Source: Streptomyces sp. NBC_00224 (GTDB lineage: Bacteria > Actinomycetota > Actinomycetes > Streptomycetales > Streptomycetaceae). Taken from it: 64,000 bases of DNA. The notes under the pieces are model-generated. The model ran no database searches and was not told the DNA's origin. It saw only the letters and a list, made by a program, of their open reading frames with translations. The stretch is taken from contig NZ_CP108106.1 of NCBI RefSeq assembly GCF_041435195.1, positions 1,984,001 to 2,048,000 of the forward strand, given 5' to 3'. Positions 18,201 through 25,958 of this stretch are shown here, in pieces. Made by a program: the position numbers and the translations under genes. The stretch's first letter is position 1. Each line of letters starts with the position of its first letter.

Positions 18201-19183
18201 CTGCGCCGGGTGAAGGCGGCGACATGGGCGAGCCGCAGCGACTCGTCGATCGGCGGCAGCCCGGTGACCTGCCCGTGGGTGAGCACCGAGGTGAGCCGCT
18301 CGCAGGCGGCGAGCAGGGAGCTGCCGAGGTTGGGCGGGTCGCCGAAGGTCGCCAGGACCTCCTCGTAGGCGTAGAAGGGCCGGTACGGGATCTCCACCGT
18401 GCCCCAGTAGTTGTCGGCGGCCTCGCCCGTCAGACCGCTGGGGAGGCCTTCGAAGCACTCCCTGGCGAGCGCCCGCCCGGCGTCGGCCTTCTCCTTCTCG
18501 CCCTCGTCGATACGGGTCGGCACGGGCAGGATGCGGATGTTCCGCTCCTGGTAGCGCTCCTCGATGTACCGGGCGACGGCCGAGGCGCCGTCGATGCTCT
18601 GGTCGCTCAGGGTGAAGCAGACGACGAGGACCTGGGGCATCTGGACCGTGCAGATGTCGGCGATGTCGCTGAGTCCGGTCCGGCTGTCGATCAGGGTGAA
18701 GTCGTAGTGGCGGCGCATGTCGTCGCCCATGGCGTCGAAGAACTGGCCGCCGCCGGAGTGCTCGTAGAAGTGGTCCCAGTCCATCCGGCCCACGACGGAG
18801 GAGTAGTCGCGGTTGCGGCGGCCCGCCGAGAGGAAGTCCAGGCTGCCGCCGCTGGGGAAGGACCAGTCGAGGGTGACGGAGTGCGGGCGGACGCGCGCGT
18901 AGGCGCGGTGCCAGTCCGGGGTGCGCTCGCCGGGCCGCCGGGCCTCCTCCTGGTACTCGGTGATCAGGTTGATCAGGCCCGGAGTGGCCTCCAGATCACG
19001 CAGGTTGAGGAAGGGGTGGAAGAACCGGTGCAGGCCCGGCGCCTCCAGGTCCCAGTCGACGGCGAGCACCCGGTAGCCGTTGGCCGCCAGGATCCAGGCG
19101 CAGTTGGCGAGCGCCATCGTGCGTCCGGTGCCGCCCTTGTACGAGTAGAACGTGATGACGGTCCCGTCACGGTTCTCGGCCAT
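15209..19183 (-). CDS. fxsT: FxsT: MinD-like/NB-ARC/TPR protein of the FxSxx-COOH system
   Basis: 1324 aa multidomain protein. The N-terminus is a ParA/MinD-like ATPase with a deviant Walker A (YSYKGGTGRTMALAN, residues 13-27) and VLAVDWDLEAPGLHRFF. A toll-like or linker region follows at about residues 330-430. An NB-ARC STAND ATPase domain has its P-loop GLGGVGKTQVALEYAHRF near residue 520 and LLIFDNVEDPDEAL as Walker B. The C-terminal 450 residues are tetratricopeptide repeats of the NLR-associated type (ALRAQGRYQDALTMDEDTL and similar). The order matches FxsT of the radical-SAM FxsA/B/C loci. Its start overlaps the end of fxsC by 17 nt. Its role is unknown; signalling or assembly is likely. 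Confidence 0.88.
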   Translation of the reverse strand: MAENRDGTVITFYSYKGGTGRTMALANCAWILAANGYRVLAVDWDLEAPGLHRFFHPFLNLRDLEATPGLINLITEYQEEARRPGERTPDWHRAYARVRPHSVTLDWSFPSGGSLDFLSAGRRNRDYSSVVGRMDWDHFYEHSGGGQFFDAMGDDMRRHYDFTLIDSRTGLSDIADICTVQMPQVLVVCFTLSDQSIDGASAVARYIEERYQERNIRILPVPTRIDEGEKEKADAGRALARECFEGLPSGLTGEAADNYWGTVEIPYRPFYAYEEVLATFGDPPNLGSSLLAACERLTSVLTHGQVTGLPPIDESLRLAHVAAFTRRRPTSPANIVLNHVSEDRMWVDWLSAVLGAAGFRTFPVDVRDPRSDLTVPESGEDGAHRVLHIASPPYLKSRAGRGLWDSGPAPDRAGGRRQVLPVRVGDVRLTPPPGGLRAVDLVRVDEAEAAAALLGALGRSEAAAALPCAPDRPRFPGNVPRIWNVRPRNSWFTGRTDLLDRVRDQLRGDSRSAQRLPQVLYGLGGVGKTQVALEYAHRFRADYDLVWWIEAERPDLVVASLAQLAAEMGLRTGDVVAEAAMAALQELWRGERYPRWLLIFDNVEDPDEALHRLPPPIGPLPGPVYGHLLATCRNKPATNRVETTQVEVFTRFESVEHLTWRVAGLPPEDADLVADAVGDLPLAVEVAAAWLAETATPVDAYLRQLAEQSTTVLSLGTPEGYGLRFGATWAISIRRLREESSAAVRLLEICSFFSAEPVSMRLIGSDAMFDALLPYDADLRERYMLGRVIQTLNRFALAKVDPADSSIQVHRLVQAAVRDALSAEEQAETKSVVHRILAQARPTEGVDRDDPVNDPKSWPAFELIWPHLNASGIADSDDAKARELMVDRIRYLLRRGELESARVFGAQLDRIWTSRLGEDALQTLNIRFELANALRAQGRYQDALTMDEDTLARQLRLFHADHPADDHPSVLIVTGSLAADLRAVGRFTEALERDLWVYRGMRRLFGEAHRRTLIAAHNLAIDYRLTGDSEAARRLDERTVERRGMLLGDDHPYTLVTKMNLAGDLRETGEYAVSVEVLREVVDALRRVLDPHAPEVLRAAKSLAVSLRRAGHPHEAMRLTGETYERFRDRYGPASPDTLACGVGLAADLAATGDPAHALDLARQMLHGYRGTLGESHPYSLACRANAVVYLRATGGAEEAVADAEEVRERLEQALGPQHPFALCAAVNLANVYGDLGRLDLAERWEYTALEGLLDKLGPWHPDVLVCRSNLAVTLRAADRGDDAAGMRAAVIEPAAERLGVDHPIAEAARSWQRLDRDIEIQPV

Positions 19184-20531
19184 CTGGGGGGCCCTCCACC
19201 TGCTCGGCCTTGCTCTTCCCGGCGGCGCGCTGTTCTCGCTGGTCCCCGGTGCGGCCGCGGGCCGGCCGGCCGAGCCCGACGCCGTCCGGCAGGACGTGGG
19301 GCAGCGGGCTGCCGGGCCCGGCCGGCCTGCCCGTGCGCGCGGCGCTCTCGTAGTGCCTGACCGCCGACCGGACCGCCCTGGGGAGTTCCTGGCTGAAGGC
19401 TTCCAGAGTAGGCAGCCCGCCGCCCTGCGTCAGGTGGCCGGGGCTCTGCCGCAGCCGCCTCGCGAGCACTTCGTCCGCGACATGGCGCAACTCGGCCTCG
19501 CGCGGGGGCGATTCGGGGTCGGCGCGGTTCCAGGGAACCATCACGCTGAGCCACGGGCGGGGCTCGGCGCAGAGCAGCCGCACCAGCTCCCGGTGGCGGG
19601 GCGAGTCCAGCGCCCAGCGGTCGAGCAGCAGCAGTCCGGGGGCGTCGGGCGGCCCCGGGCGCAGCAGCCGGTCGGCGCGGTCCTCGAACTCGGCGAGGCG
19701 CACCGCGTAGTTGAGGTTGACGACGAGGTCGGCGGTGTGGCGGGCGAGCGGCCGCGCGGACAGCGGGTGGTACGGATTCCAGTCGCTGGGCCGGGGGCCG
19801 TAGCAGTCGGGGCCGCGCCCGCGCGGCAGGCCGTCGCGGGAGCAGGCGAGGACAGTCACCTCCAGGTCGCGCCCGGGCCCGGGGGCCGCCCCGAAGGCGG
19901 AGGTGAGCGTCGCGTAGTCCTGGAGCGGGTCGCCGTCGGCCACCCGGGTCCGCTCCGCGACGCTGACGATGCGCTTGGCGAGCTGGTACACGGCGTGTTC
20001 GTAGTGGTCGCGCAGATAGCTGAGCTTGATCATCCCGTAGAAGCCCTCGTCGGCGTAGTCGTCGCCGAAGTCCGCGTGGTCGAACTTCAACCTGCGGGCG
20101 GGCTCGGGCAGTTGGTGCGGCAGTACGGGGATCCAGAGCGCGGGGATGATCGCCGGGGGCGAGCGGTGCTCGCTGCGCGACTGGTGGAGGGTGTCGCGCC
20201 CGGCGAACGCGAACCACTCCCGGCCGCACTGCTCGCTGAGGAAGTAGCGCGGCGAGTAGAGCGGTACGAAGACGCGGCAGTGCGCCAGCGCCTCGGTGAT
20301 CTGCCCCTGCCAGTCCTCGCCCGGGCGCACGTGCTGGTCCATGAACCCGGCGGGCACCCCGGCCGGGAGCGCGGTCAGCTGCATCACGTGCGCGGACAGG
20401 TCGCGGAAGAAGCGCTGCACCCAGAGGTCGGGGTCCTTGTCCCGGGGATCGTTCTTCGGCGTGTGCGCGTAGCTCAGGAAGAAGTACGGCCTCGGCTCGT
20501 GCCCCCCGCCCCGCGCGGCTCCGTGCGGCAC
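19167..20531 (-). CDS. fxsC: FxsC: TIR-like protein of the FxSxx-COOH system
   Basis: 454 aa. The N-terminal part is TIR-like: PYFFLSYAHTPKND, DLWVQRFFRDLSAHV, then a conserved EALAHCRVFVPLYSPRYFLSEQCGREWFAF block typical of TIR folds. The C-terminal part (FxsC C-terminal domain) contains LLLLDRWALDSPRHRELVRLL and WLSVMVPWNR. A GTG start is used. It lies between fxsB and fxsT in one transcript. Whether the TIR domain has NADase activity is not decidable by eye; a Glu is present in the SEQCGREW region. Confidence 0.85.
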   Translation of the reverse strand: MPHGAARGGGHEPRPYFFLSYAHTPKNDPRDKDPDLWVQRFFRDLSAHVMQLTALPAGVPAGFMDQHVRPGEDWQGQITEALAHCRVFVPLYSPRYFLSEQCGREWFAFAGRDTLHQSRSEHRSPPAIIPALWIPVLPHQLPEPARRLKFDHADFGDDYADEGFYGMIKLSYLRDHYEHAVYQLAKRIVSVAERTRVADGDPLQDYATLTSAFGAAPGPGRDLEVTVLACSRDGLPRGRGPDCYGPRPSDWNPYHPLSARPLARHTADLVVNLNYAVRLAEFEDRADRLLRPGPPDAPGLLLLDRWALDSPRHRELVRLLCAEPRPWLSVMVPWNRADPESPPREAELRHVADEVLARRLRQSPGHLTQGGGLPTLEAFSQELPRAVRSAVRHYESAARTGRPAGPGSPLPHVLPDGVGLGRPARGRTGDQREQRAAGKSKAEQVEGPPDGREP

Positions 20532-20625
20532 CGCTCCCTCCCGGTCCGAGTGGGTGGGTCCTCAGTGTAGAAAGCGAGCGATCCACGGCGGAACCGCTTG
20601 TACGCGCCGATTCGGGGGCGGTCGG

Positions 20626-23076
20626 TCACCCGCGCGGCGCATTGCGGGCCCGCCAGGCGTCCCGGTGGCGCCGGGCGGAGTTCGTGGCCGCGGTGAGCGC
20701 CTCGGGTGCGACCCGCTCCTCCCGCCAGGCCGCGGCGGTCTCCCCCATCCCGGCGACGAAGCGTTTGCCCGGGCCGGTGAGCGCGCCGCAGCGGGCGAGC
20801 GTGTCGATCGCCTCCGACGTCTGCCGGCGCCAGCGCGCGAACTCCGCCTCGGCCCTGCCGCGCGCCGCCGGGGTGTCCGCGGTGGTGCGCCGCACCCGCC
20901 AGAAGTCGGTGACCGCCAGATGCGCGTACGCGCCTTGCAGCAGGGCGCCCAGGGGTCTCGGGTCGTCGCGCCAGGGCGCGTAGTAGCGGCCGGTGTCCTC
21001 CGGGTCGTACAGGTCGCAGCTGTCGAGCACCGCGCCCAGCTTCACGTGCTGGAACTCGTGGACGATCAGGAGCGCGAGCAGGGCCGGGGCGGACGGGCGG
21101 GCGGCGCCCACGGCCCCGAAGGCGTCCCGGCAGGTGGCGCTGGTGTCGCCGCCCGCCCGGGGGCTCAGCGGGGTGATGGACCGCAGCCCGGCGGCGATTC
21201 CCGGTGCGTACGCCGGCAGATGACGCTGGATCAGGGACCAGGCGCCGGCGAGCGCGTCGGCCCAGGCGCGCGCCCCGGACGCCGGCAGCCGCTCCTCGGC
21301 CGGCCAGGGGTAGCGGTCGCGCAGCGGGTCGGTGTCCTCCAGGGCGACGGTCCAGCCGCTCGCCTCGAAGAGCCGTACGGGCTGCCAGTGCGGGGTGCGG
21401 CCGTCCAGACCCTCGCCCCAGCCCATCTCGATCCTGCGGCCCCCGGCCCGTACGGTGAACCCGTAAGGCTGCGCGGTGAGTTCGGCCTCCTCGGCGCCGC
21501 CCGGCAGCAGGGCCCGGCCGATGCCGGGCAGCCGCAGGGTGCCGTCGCGCAGCGGCACGACGACGGTGTCGGCGCGCCTGGCCCGCAGCGCCGCCGACGC
21601 CGCGAGCTCCGCCAGACCGCCCGCGAGCGCGCCGGGTTCACGGCCGCCCAGGACGCCGAGCGCCCATGGCCGGAAGTAGGGGTGGGCGAGGGCGGCCTCC
21701 AGGGCGTGCGGCGCCGCCGCGTCCAGGTCGAGCAGCAGCTCCCAGGCGGCGGCCGCCCGGTGGTCCGCCGGGTCCGCCCGGCCGCCGAGGGCGGCGAGCA
21801 GTCCGCGGTTGAGGTCGAGCTGGGCGAGGGCGAGGCGGGCGACGGCTTCGGCGCCGCCGAGCCCGGCGGCCAGCTCCTCGAAGTCGGCCGGTTCCAGGGC
21901 CTGTTCGGTCTCGGGCCGGGTGGTGGGCTCACCGGCCCGGGCGTGCGCCGGGTGTTCGGGGAGCGACTCGTGCGTGCGGATGTTCATGATCAGCGCCATC
22001 AGGTCGGGGCAGAACACGGACGGATTGTCGAAGCCGGTTCCGGTCCGGTAGCGGTGGGCGTAGAGGCCGCCGCCGCAGGACGCGACCACGGGACAGGCGG
22101 TGCACTGGGCGCACAGCGCCTCGATCCCCTTCTGGCGGGCCAGCATCCCGGGGTGGGTGAGCACGTCGTCGATGCTGTGCTCGAAGACGTTCATCCCGGT
22201 GGCCGGGGCTCCGTCGTAGGACGTCTTGAGGCTGTCCGCCTGTTCGAAGGTGCCGTCGGTCTCGACGACCACCAGGTCGGCCGGGGCGAGCCCCAGGGAC
22301 TCGGTGAGGCTGGTGCCGCCGCGCAGGGTGCGCCGGACGGATTCGAAGAGCCGTACGGGAACCGGGCGCCCCTGCCCGTCCCAGCGCCGGTACACGGCGT
22401 CCAGCCAGTCCGCGTACGGCGTCGGCGAGCCCTGGGGGCGCGGCGGCGGGTGGTCCCAGGTGGCGTGCGGCAGCAGGAAGTCGATGCGCGGCGGGGCCAG
22501 TTCGGCCAGCGCGTCGTACACCGCGACCGGGTCGTTCTCCAGGTCGATGGTGCACAGCAGCCCGGCGAACAGCTCCCGGTAGCGGGGGCGGCCGAGCAGG
22601 GCGATCGCGTCGAGGACCCGGGCGTGGCTGCTGCGGCCGTCGGCGTAGCGGCGATGGCGGTCGTTGGCCGCCCGGTCGCCGTCGAGCGAGATGCCGACGT
22701 GGACGCCGAGTTCACGGAAGAGCTCGCAGAACTCCTCGTCGAGCAGGACCCCATTGGTGTGGATGCGCAGATCGAGGGCGCTGACGCCACGCAGGGCGCG
22801 GTGCAGCTCCTCGGCGGCGCGTCTCAGGAGCGCGGGCCCGGCCAGCAGCGGCTCGCCGCCGTGCAGCACCACATGGACGGCGGGCAGCCGGTGGGCCCGG
22901 GCGTGGGCGGCGATCCCGGCCGCCGTGGCGGCCAGGATCTCGTGCGAGACCGCCCTGGGCCGGCCGCGCCAGCTGGTGTCGGCGTGTTCGTACACATAGC
23001 AGTGGTCACACGCCAGGTCGCAGCGGCTGTGCATCTTCAGTACGACCTGCGACACCACCGGAGGCGACCGGTCCAT
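20626..23076 (-). CDS. fxsB: FxsB: radical SAM/SPASM cyclophane-forming maturase with HEXXH extension
   Basis: 816 aa. The radical SAM cluster motif CDLACDHC (Cys19, Cys23, Cys26) is followed by the GGEPLL SAM-binding motif and HTNGVLLD. A SPASM region with CAQCTACPVVASC and a later FCPDL lies at about residues 320-360. The C-terminal half is a second domain with HEFQH at residues 673-677, the HEXXH metal-site pattern linked to this system. Known FxsB enzymes join Phe and Ser side chains in an F-x-S motif into a cyclophane. The ATG has GGAGG 10 nt upstream. It lies 16 nt downstream of the precursor gene, which ends in the matching substrate motif. Confidence 0.92.
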   Translation of the reverse strand: MDRSPPVVSQVVLKMHSRCDLACDHCYVYEHADTSWRGRPRAVSHEILAATAAGIAAHARAHRLPAVHVVLHGGEPLLAGPALLRRAAEELHRALRGVSALDLRIHTNGVLLDEEFCELFRELGVHVGISLDGDRAANDRHRRYADGRSSHARVLDAIALLGRPRYRELFAGLLCTIDLENDPVAVYDALAELAPPRIDFLLPHATWDHPPPRPQGSPTPYADWLDAVYRRWDGQGRPVPVRLFESVRRTLRGGTSLTESLGLAPADLVVVETDGTFEQADSLKTSYDGAPATGMNVFEHSIDDVLTHPGMLARQKGIEALCAQCTACPVVASCGGGLYAHRYRTGTGFDNPSVFCPDLMALIMNIRTHESLPEHPAHARAGEPTTRPETEQALEPADFEELAAGLGGAEAVARLALAQLDLNRGLLAALGGRADPADHRAAAAWELLLDLDAAAPHALEAALAHPYFRPWALGVLGGREPGALAGGLAELAASAALRARRADTVVVPLRDGTLRLPGIGRALLPGGAEEAELTAQPYGFTVRAGGRRIEMGWGEGLDGRTPHWQPVRLFEASGWTVALEDTDPLRDRYPWPAEERLPASGARAWADALAGAWSLIQRHLPAYAPGIAAGLRSITPLSPRAGGDTSATCRDAFGAVGAARPSAPALLALLIVHEFQHVKLGAVLDSCDLYDPEDTGRYYAPWRDDPRPLGALLQGAYAHLAVTDFWRVRRTTADTPAARGRAEAEFARWRRQTSEAIDTLARCGALTGPGKRFVAGMGETAAAWREERVAPEALTAATNSARRHRDAWRARNAPRG

Positions 23077-23092
23077 GGTGCGGGGCCTCCGG

Positions 23093-23278
23093 CTAGAGCG
23101 CCGACTGGAAGGCGGCGACCGGAACCGTCGAGGCGTTCTCGGCGATCAGGCGCTGAATCTCCGCGGGGAGTTCCCCGCCGCGCGCCTTGGCGGCCTGTGT
23201 GTGCAGTGATGGCCGTTCACGGCCCTGACGGTCGGGCGCCGGACAAGGTCGTTCGGCGGCCGTGACGAGATGTCCCAT
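23093..23278 (-). CDS. fxsA: FxsA: FxSxx-COOH precursor peptide
   Basis: 61 aa precursor. The tail reads ENASTVPVAAFQSAL-COOH, with Phe-Gln-Ser exactly at the end, the hallmark of the family and substrate of FxsB. The middle (GGELPAEIQRLIAE) is a probable leader helix for recognition by the maturase. I chose the ATG with a GGGGGG stretch 4 nt upstream. Longer in-frame starts upstream lack ribosome sites and have random-looking composition. It is the first gene of the fxsABCT transcript, reading left. Confidence 0.88.
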   Translation of the reverse strand: MGHLVTAAERPCPAPDRQGRERPSLHTQAAKARGGELPAEIQRLIAENASTVPVAAFQSAL

Positions 23279-23483
23279 AAATCCCCCCACCGGCGGGCGT
23301 GCATCGTTGCGGGAGGGCTTTTGCCCTCTCCGCACTTGTCTTCCCCGCATCGGCCACTCTCGCACAGGACCGCGCCGATCGGTCCGACTCCCGCGCATGG
23401 ATGGCCAGTTCGCACCACTCGACGGATTCCGACGGCACGGACCCCGGGCCCCTCCTGCACCACGGGCCACCGCGCCGGAGGTA
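23279..23483. promoter_or_regulatory. Upstream region of the fxsABCT operon
   Basis: 205 nt between fxsA and the end of the XRE regulator gene, both on the minus strand. It should hold the fxs promoter. Its composition is less GC-rich than that of the neighbouring genes. I see no clear -35/-10 pair and no strong hairpin, so the promoter position is inferred from gene order only. Confidence 0.4.
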
Positions 23484-24056
23484 TCAGCGTTCGAACGGGA
23501 CCGAGATCGCCATGGTCATCTCCACCGGCTCGGTGCCGTCGTTGCGGTAGGTGTGGCTCGTGGCGGCCTCGAAGGAGACCGAGTGGCCCGCCGGGACGGG
23601 GTGTTCGGCGCCGCCCACCACGAGGGTGAGGGTGCCCGCGGTGACGTGGATGAGCTCGAAGGTGCCCACCGGGTGCGGGTCGGAGGAGCTGCCGTCGCCG
23701 GGCATCAGGTGCCACTGCCACATCTCCAGCGGGCCGGGGGCCTCGGTGCCCGCGAGCAGCGTGCTGGAGCTTCCCCGCTCGGTGGACCAGAGGCGGACGG
23801 CCTGCTCCGGCGGCACGATCCGCACGCTGGGCCCGCTCTCGTAGTCGAGCAGGGTCGTGATGCTCACGCCGAGGGCGTCGGCGATCTTCACCACGGTGCC
23901 GACGCTGGGGTTGGTCCGGGCCTGCTCGATCTGGATGAGCATGCCGCGGCTGACTCCCGCGCGGGAGGCGAGCGCCTCCAGGGTGAAGCCGCGCTCGCTG
24001 CGCCAGCGCTTGACGTTGCGGGCCAGGGACTGGGTCAGCAGGTCGAGGTCCGACAC
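23484..24056 (-). CDS. XRE-family regulator with C-terminal cupin domain
   Basis: 190 aa. The N-terminal helix-turn-helix is RWRSERGFTLEALASRAGVSRGMLIQIEQARTNPS, then an XRE-typical VGTVVKIADALGVSITTLL. The C-terminal cupin_2 domain has WQWHLMPGDGSSSDPHPVGTFELIHVTAGTL and HPVPAGHSVSFEAATSHTY. This is the SutR/PuuR-like architecture, in which a small ligand binds the cupin. A GTG start is used. It is divergent from the DMT exporter gene across a 122 nt region with inverted repeats, so it probably controls that exporter and itself. Confidence 0.92.
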   Translation of the reverse strand: MSDLDLLTQSLARNVKRWRSERGFTLEALASRAGVSRGMLIQIEQARTNPSVGTVVKIADALGVSITTLLDYESGPSVRIVPPEQAVRLWSTERGSSSTLLAGTEAPGPLEMWQWHLMPGDGSSSDPHPVGTFELIHVTAGTLTLVVGGAEHPVPAGHSVSFEAATSHTYRNDGTEPVEMTMAISVPFER

Positions 24057-24111
24057 ATTCCGTCCATGATGGGGGCCGCCGAGGGCGGCAGGCTAATATT
24101 TTGGATGACAA

Positions 24112-24127
24112 GTTCAGCATAGTGAAC
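24112..24127. promoter_or_regulatory. Inverted repeat GTTCA-N6-TGAAC, candidate operator
   Basis: Two 5 nt arms separated by 6 nt in the divergent region between the XRE-cupin regulator and the DMT transporter. Placement and symmetry suit a dimeric HTH operator. Confidence 0.45.
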
Positions 24128-24130
24128 TAC

Positions 24131-24148
24131 GGTCCGGTGCACCGAACC
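24131..24148. promoter_or_regulatory. 18-bp near-perfect palindrome, candidate operator
   Basis: GGTCCGGTGCACCGAACC is symmetric except for one base pair. It lies 30 nt before the DMT transporter start and 75 nt from the regulator start, next to the shorter inverted repeat at 24112. Confidence 0.45.
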
Positions 24149-24178
24149 GTTCACCGCACTGTACTGCGAGGCACTCCC

Positions 24179-25042
24179 ATGACGGCACTCTTCGCCCTGG
24201 CCACCAGCCTCCTGTGGGGGCTGGCCGACTTCGGCGGCGGGCTGCTCACCCGGCGTACGCCCGCGCTGACCGTGGTCGTCGTCTCACAGTCCATCGCGGT
24301 GGCCGTCCTGGGCGCGGTCGTCGTGGCCACCGGCGGGTGGCACGAGGCCGGGCCCCAGCTCTGGTTCGCGGTGGCGGCGGGCGCCGTCGGCCCGGTCGCG
24401 ATGCTCAGCTTCTACAAGGCGCTGGCGCTCGGCCCGATGGGTGTGGTCTCCCCGCTCGGCTCGCTGGGAGTGGCCGTGCCGGTCGGGGCCGGCCTGGTCC
24501 TCGGCGAGCGGCCCGGCGTGCTCCAGTTCGCCGGGATCGCCGTCGCGGTGGCGGGCATCCTCATGGCGGGCGGCCCGGAGCTGCGGGGCGCACCGGTCCA
24601 GCGGCAGGCGATCGTGCTCACACTGCTCGCCGCGTTCGGCTTCGGCGCGGTGATGGCGCTGATCGCGGAGGCGTCGACCACCATCACCGGCCTGTTCCTC
24701 GCGCTCTTCGTCCAGCGCGTCACCAATGTCGCCGTCGGCGGGACGGCGTTGTACGTGTCCGTGAAGCGCGGCGGCGAGGCGCTGCCGGAGGGCGGGGTGA
24801 GCGTGGTCCGCGCCGCGCTGCCCGCGCTCGCCTTCGTCGGCCTGGCCGATGTGGCCGCCAACGGCACGTACTCCATCGCCGCGCAGCAGGGGCCGGTCAC
24901 CGTGGCGGCCGTGCTCGCCTCGCTCTACCCGGTGGTGACCGCGCTGGCCGCGCGGGGTGTGCTCAAGGAGCGGTTGCGCGGGGTGCAGGCGGCGGGGGCG
25001 GGGATCGCGTTGGTGGGGACGTTGCTGTTGGCGACGGGTTGA
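24179..25042 (+). CDS. EamA/DMT-superfamily transporter
   Basis: 287 aa integral membrane protein with about ten hydrophobic helices in two EamA repeats: one starts LFALATSLLWGLADFGGG, the second AIVLTLLAAFGFGAVMALI. The motif ALALGPMGVVSPLGSLGVAVPVG is typical of the family. Substrate unknown. I chose the ATG rather than the upstream in-frame TTG at 24101, because that extension would run through the candidate operators. It is probably controlled by the divergent XRE-cupin regulator. Confidence 0.9.
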   Translation: MTALFALATSLLWGLADFGGGLLTRRTPALTVVVVSQSIAVAVLGAVVVATGGWHEAGPQLWFAVAAGAVGPVAMLSFYKALALGPMGVVSPLGSLGVAVPVGAGLVLGERPGVLQFAGIAVAVAGILMAGGPELRGAPVQRQAIVLTLLAAFGFGAVMALIAEASTTITGLFLALFVQRVTNVAVGGTALYVSVKRGGEALPEGGVSVVRAALPALAFVGLADVAANGTYSIAAQQGPVTVAAVLASLYPVVTALAARGVLKERLRGVQAAGAGIALVGTLLLATG

Positions 25043-25056
25043 CCGGGCAGGGGTTT

Positions 25057-25136
25057 GTCTGCGGACCGGTGGAGGCTGAGCGCGCCCACGCGGCGGAGCC
25101 GCACCATGCCACAGCCCCGCACCCCTTAAGGGGCGC
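25057..25136. repeat. Dispersed Streptomyces intergenic repeat with hairpins
   Basis: Sequence between convergent genes of the type often found scattered in Streptomyces genomes. It runs from GTCTGCGGACCGGT through CGCGCCCACGCGGCGGAGCCGCA to CCCCGCACCCCTTAAGGGGCG. It contains the hairpin GCGGC-GGA-GCCGC (25090-25102) and the palindrome CCCCTTAAGGGG (25122-25133). It probably acts as a bidirectional terminator for the DMT transporter and the acyltransferase. Recognition as a dispersed repeat is from memory of the pattern. Confidence 0.55.
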
Positions 25137-25886
25137 CTACACCTCGTCCGCCGTCAACTCCGCCACCGCCAGCAGCTGTTCCGGCGTCACGCCCTCCGGG
25201 ATCGGCACCGGGGCCGGTGTGCGCAGCGGCGGCTGCCAGCCGTTCTCGCGGTCCCAGGTCCGTACGACCCGGGCGGGCGCCCCGGCCACCACGGCGTGGT
25301 CGGCCACCTCGCCCCGCACCACCGCGCCCGCCGCGACCACCACATTGCGGCCGAGCCGGGCGCCGGGCAGCACCACGGCGCCGGTGCCGAGCCAGCAGCC
25401 CGGCCCGATCTCCACCGGCTCCATCCGCGGCCACTGCTTGCCCACGGGCTGGTGCGGGTCGTCGTAGCTGTGGTTGGTGGAGGTGATGTAGACGTACGGG
25501 CCGCAGTACGTGTTCGAGCCGATGGCCACCGTCGTGTCCGCGATGACATGGCTGCCCCGGCCGAGCACCACACCGTCCCCGAGCGTCAGGATCGGCTCGG
25601 AGCCGAGGTCGAGGCCCGGCATCATCCCGGCCGTCAGCGTGACCTGTTCGCCGATGATGCAGTGGTCGCCGAGCTCGATCCACGGCTCGCCGAAGACCGT
25701 GCCCTGCGGGAACGCGAGCCGGGTGCCGGAGCCGATCCGGCGGAACCGCAGCCGCCCGGGGTGCTCGGCGGTGATCGCCCCCGCCTGCTGCGCCCACTGC
25801 CAGCCGCGCTGGACCGCACCCGCGGCCAGCCGGCGCCGCCAGGCGGTCAGCGATGAGAACGTGTTTCTGTTCTTCGGCACCCGCAC
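25137..25886 (-). CDS. Hexapeptide-repeat acyltransferase
   Basis: 249 aa left-handed beta-helix protein of the CatB/maltose-acetyltransferase group. Hexapeptide repeats run from about residue 75 to 210 (IELGDHCIIGEQVTL, LTLGDGVVLGRGSHV, VEIGPGCWLGTGAVVLPGARLG, VVVAAGAVV). The loop NHSYDDPHQP carries the catalytic-type His. The ending VVAGAPARVVR is typical. The N-terminal 60 residues are a basic helical extension. Acceptor unknown; sugar or exopolysaccharide acetylation is possible. Confidence 0.86.
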   Translation of the reverse strand: MRVPKNRNTFSSLTAWRRRLAAGAVQRGWQWAQQAGAITAEHPGRLRFRRIGSGTRLAFPQGTVFGEPWIELGDHCIIGEQVTLTAGMMPGLDLGSEPILTLGDGVVLGRGSHVIADTTVAIGSNTYCGPYVYITSTNHSYDDPHQPVGKQWPRMEPVEIGPGCWLGTGAVVLPGARLGRNVVVAAGAVVRGEVADHAVVAGAPARVVRTWDRENGWQPPLRTPAPVPIPEGVTPEQLLAVAELTADEV

Positions 25887-25958
25887 ACGGTACTCACCGC
25901 CGACTCCGCTGGTCAGCGCCGGGACCTGTGATCTTCCGCTCAGCCCGGGCCCGGGAGG

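Noticed and set aside
14921..19360. 1479-codon plus-strand ORF
   Set aside because: Exact antisense shadow of fxsT; composition is Gly/Val/Arg/His-rich without motifs, while the minus strand gives three clear domains.
20554..23265. 903-codon plus-strand ORF
   Set aside because: Antisense shadow of fxsB; no recognisable domain.
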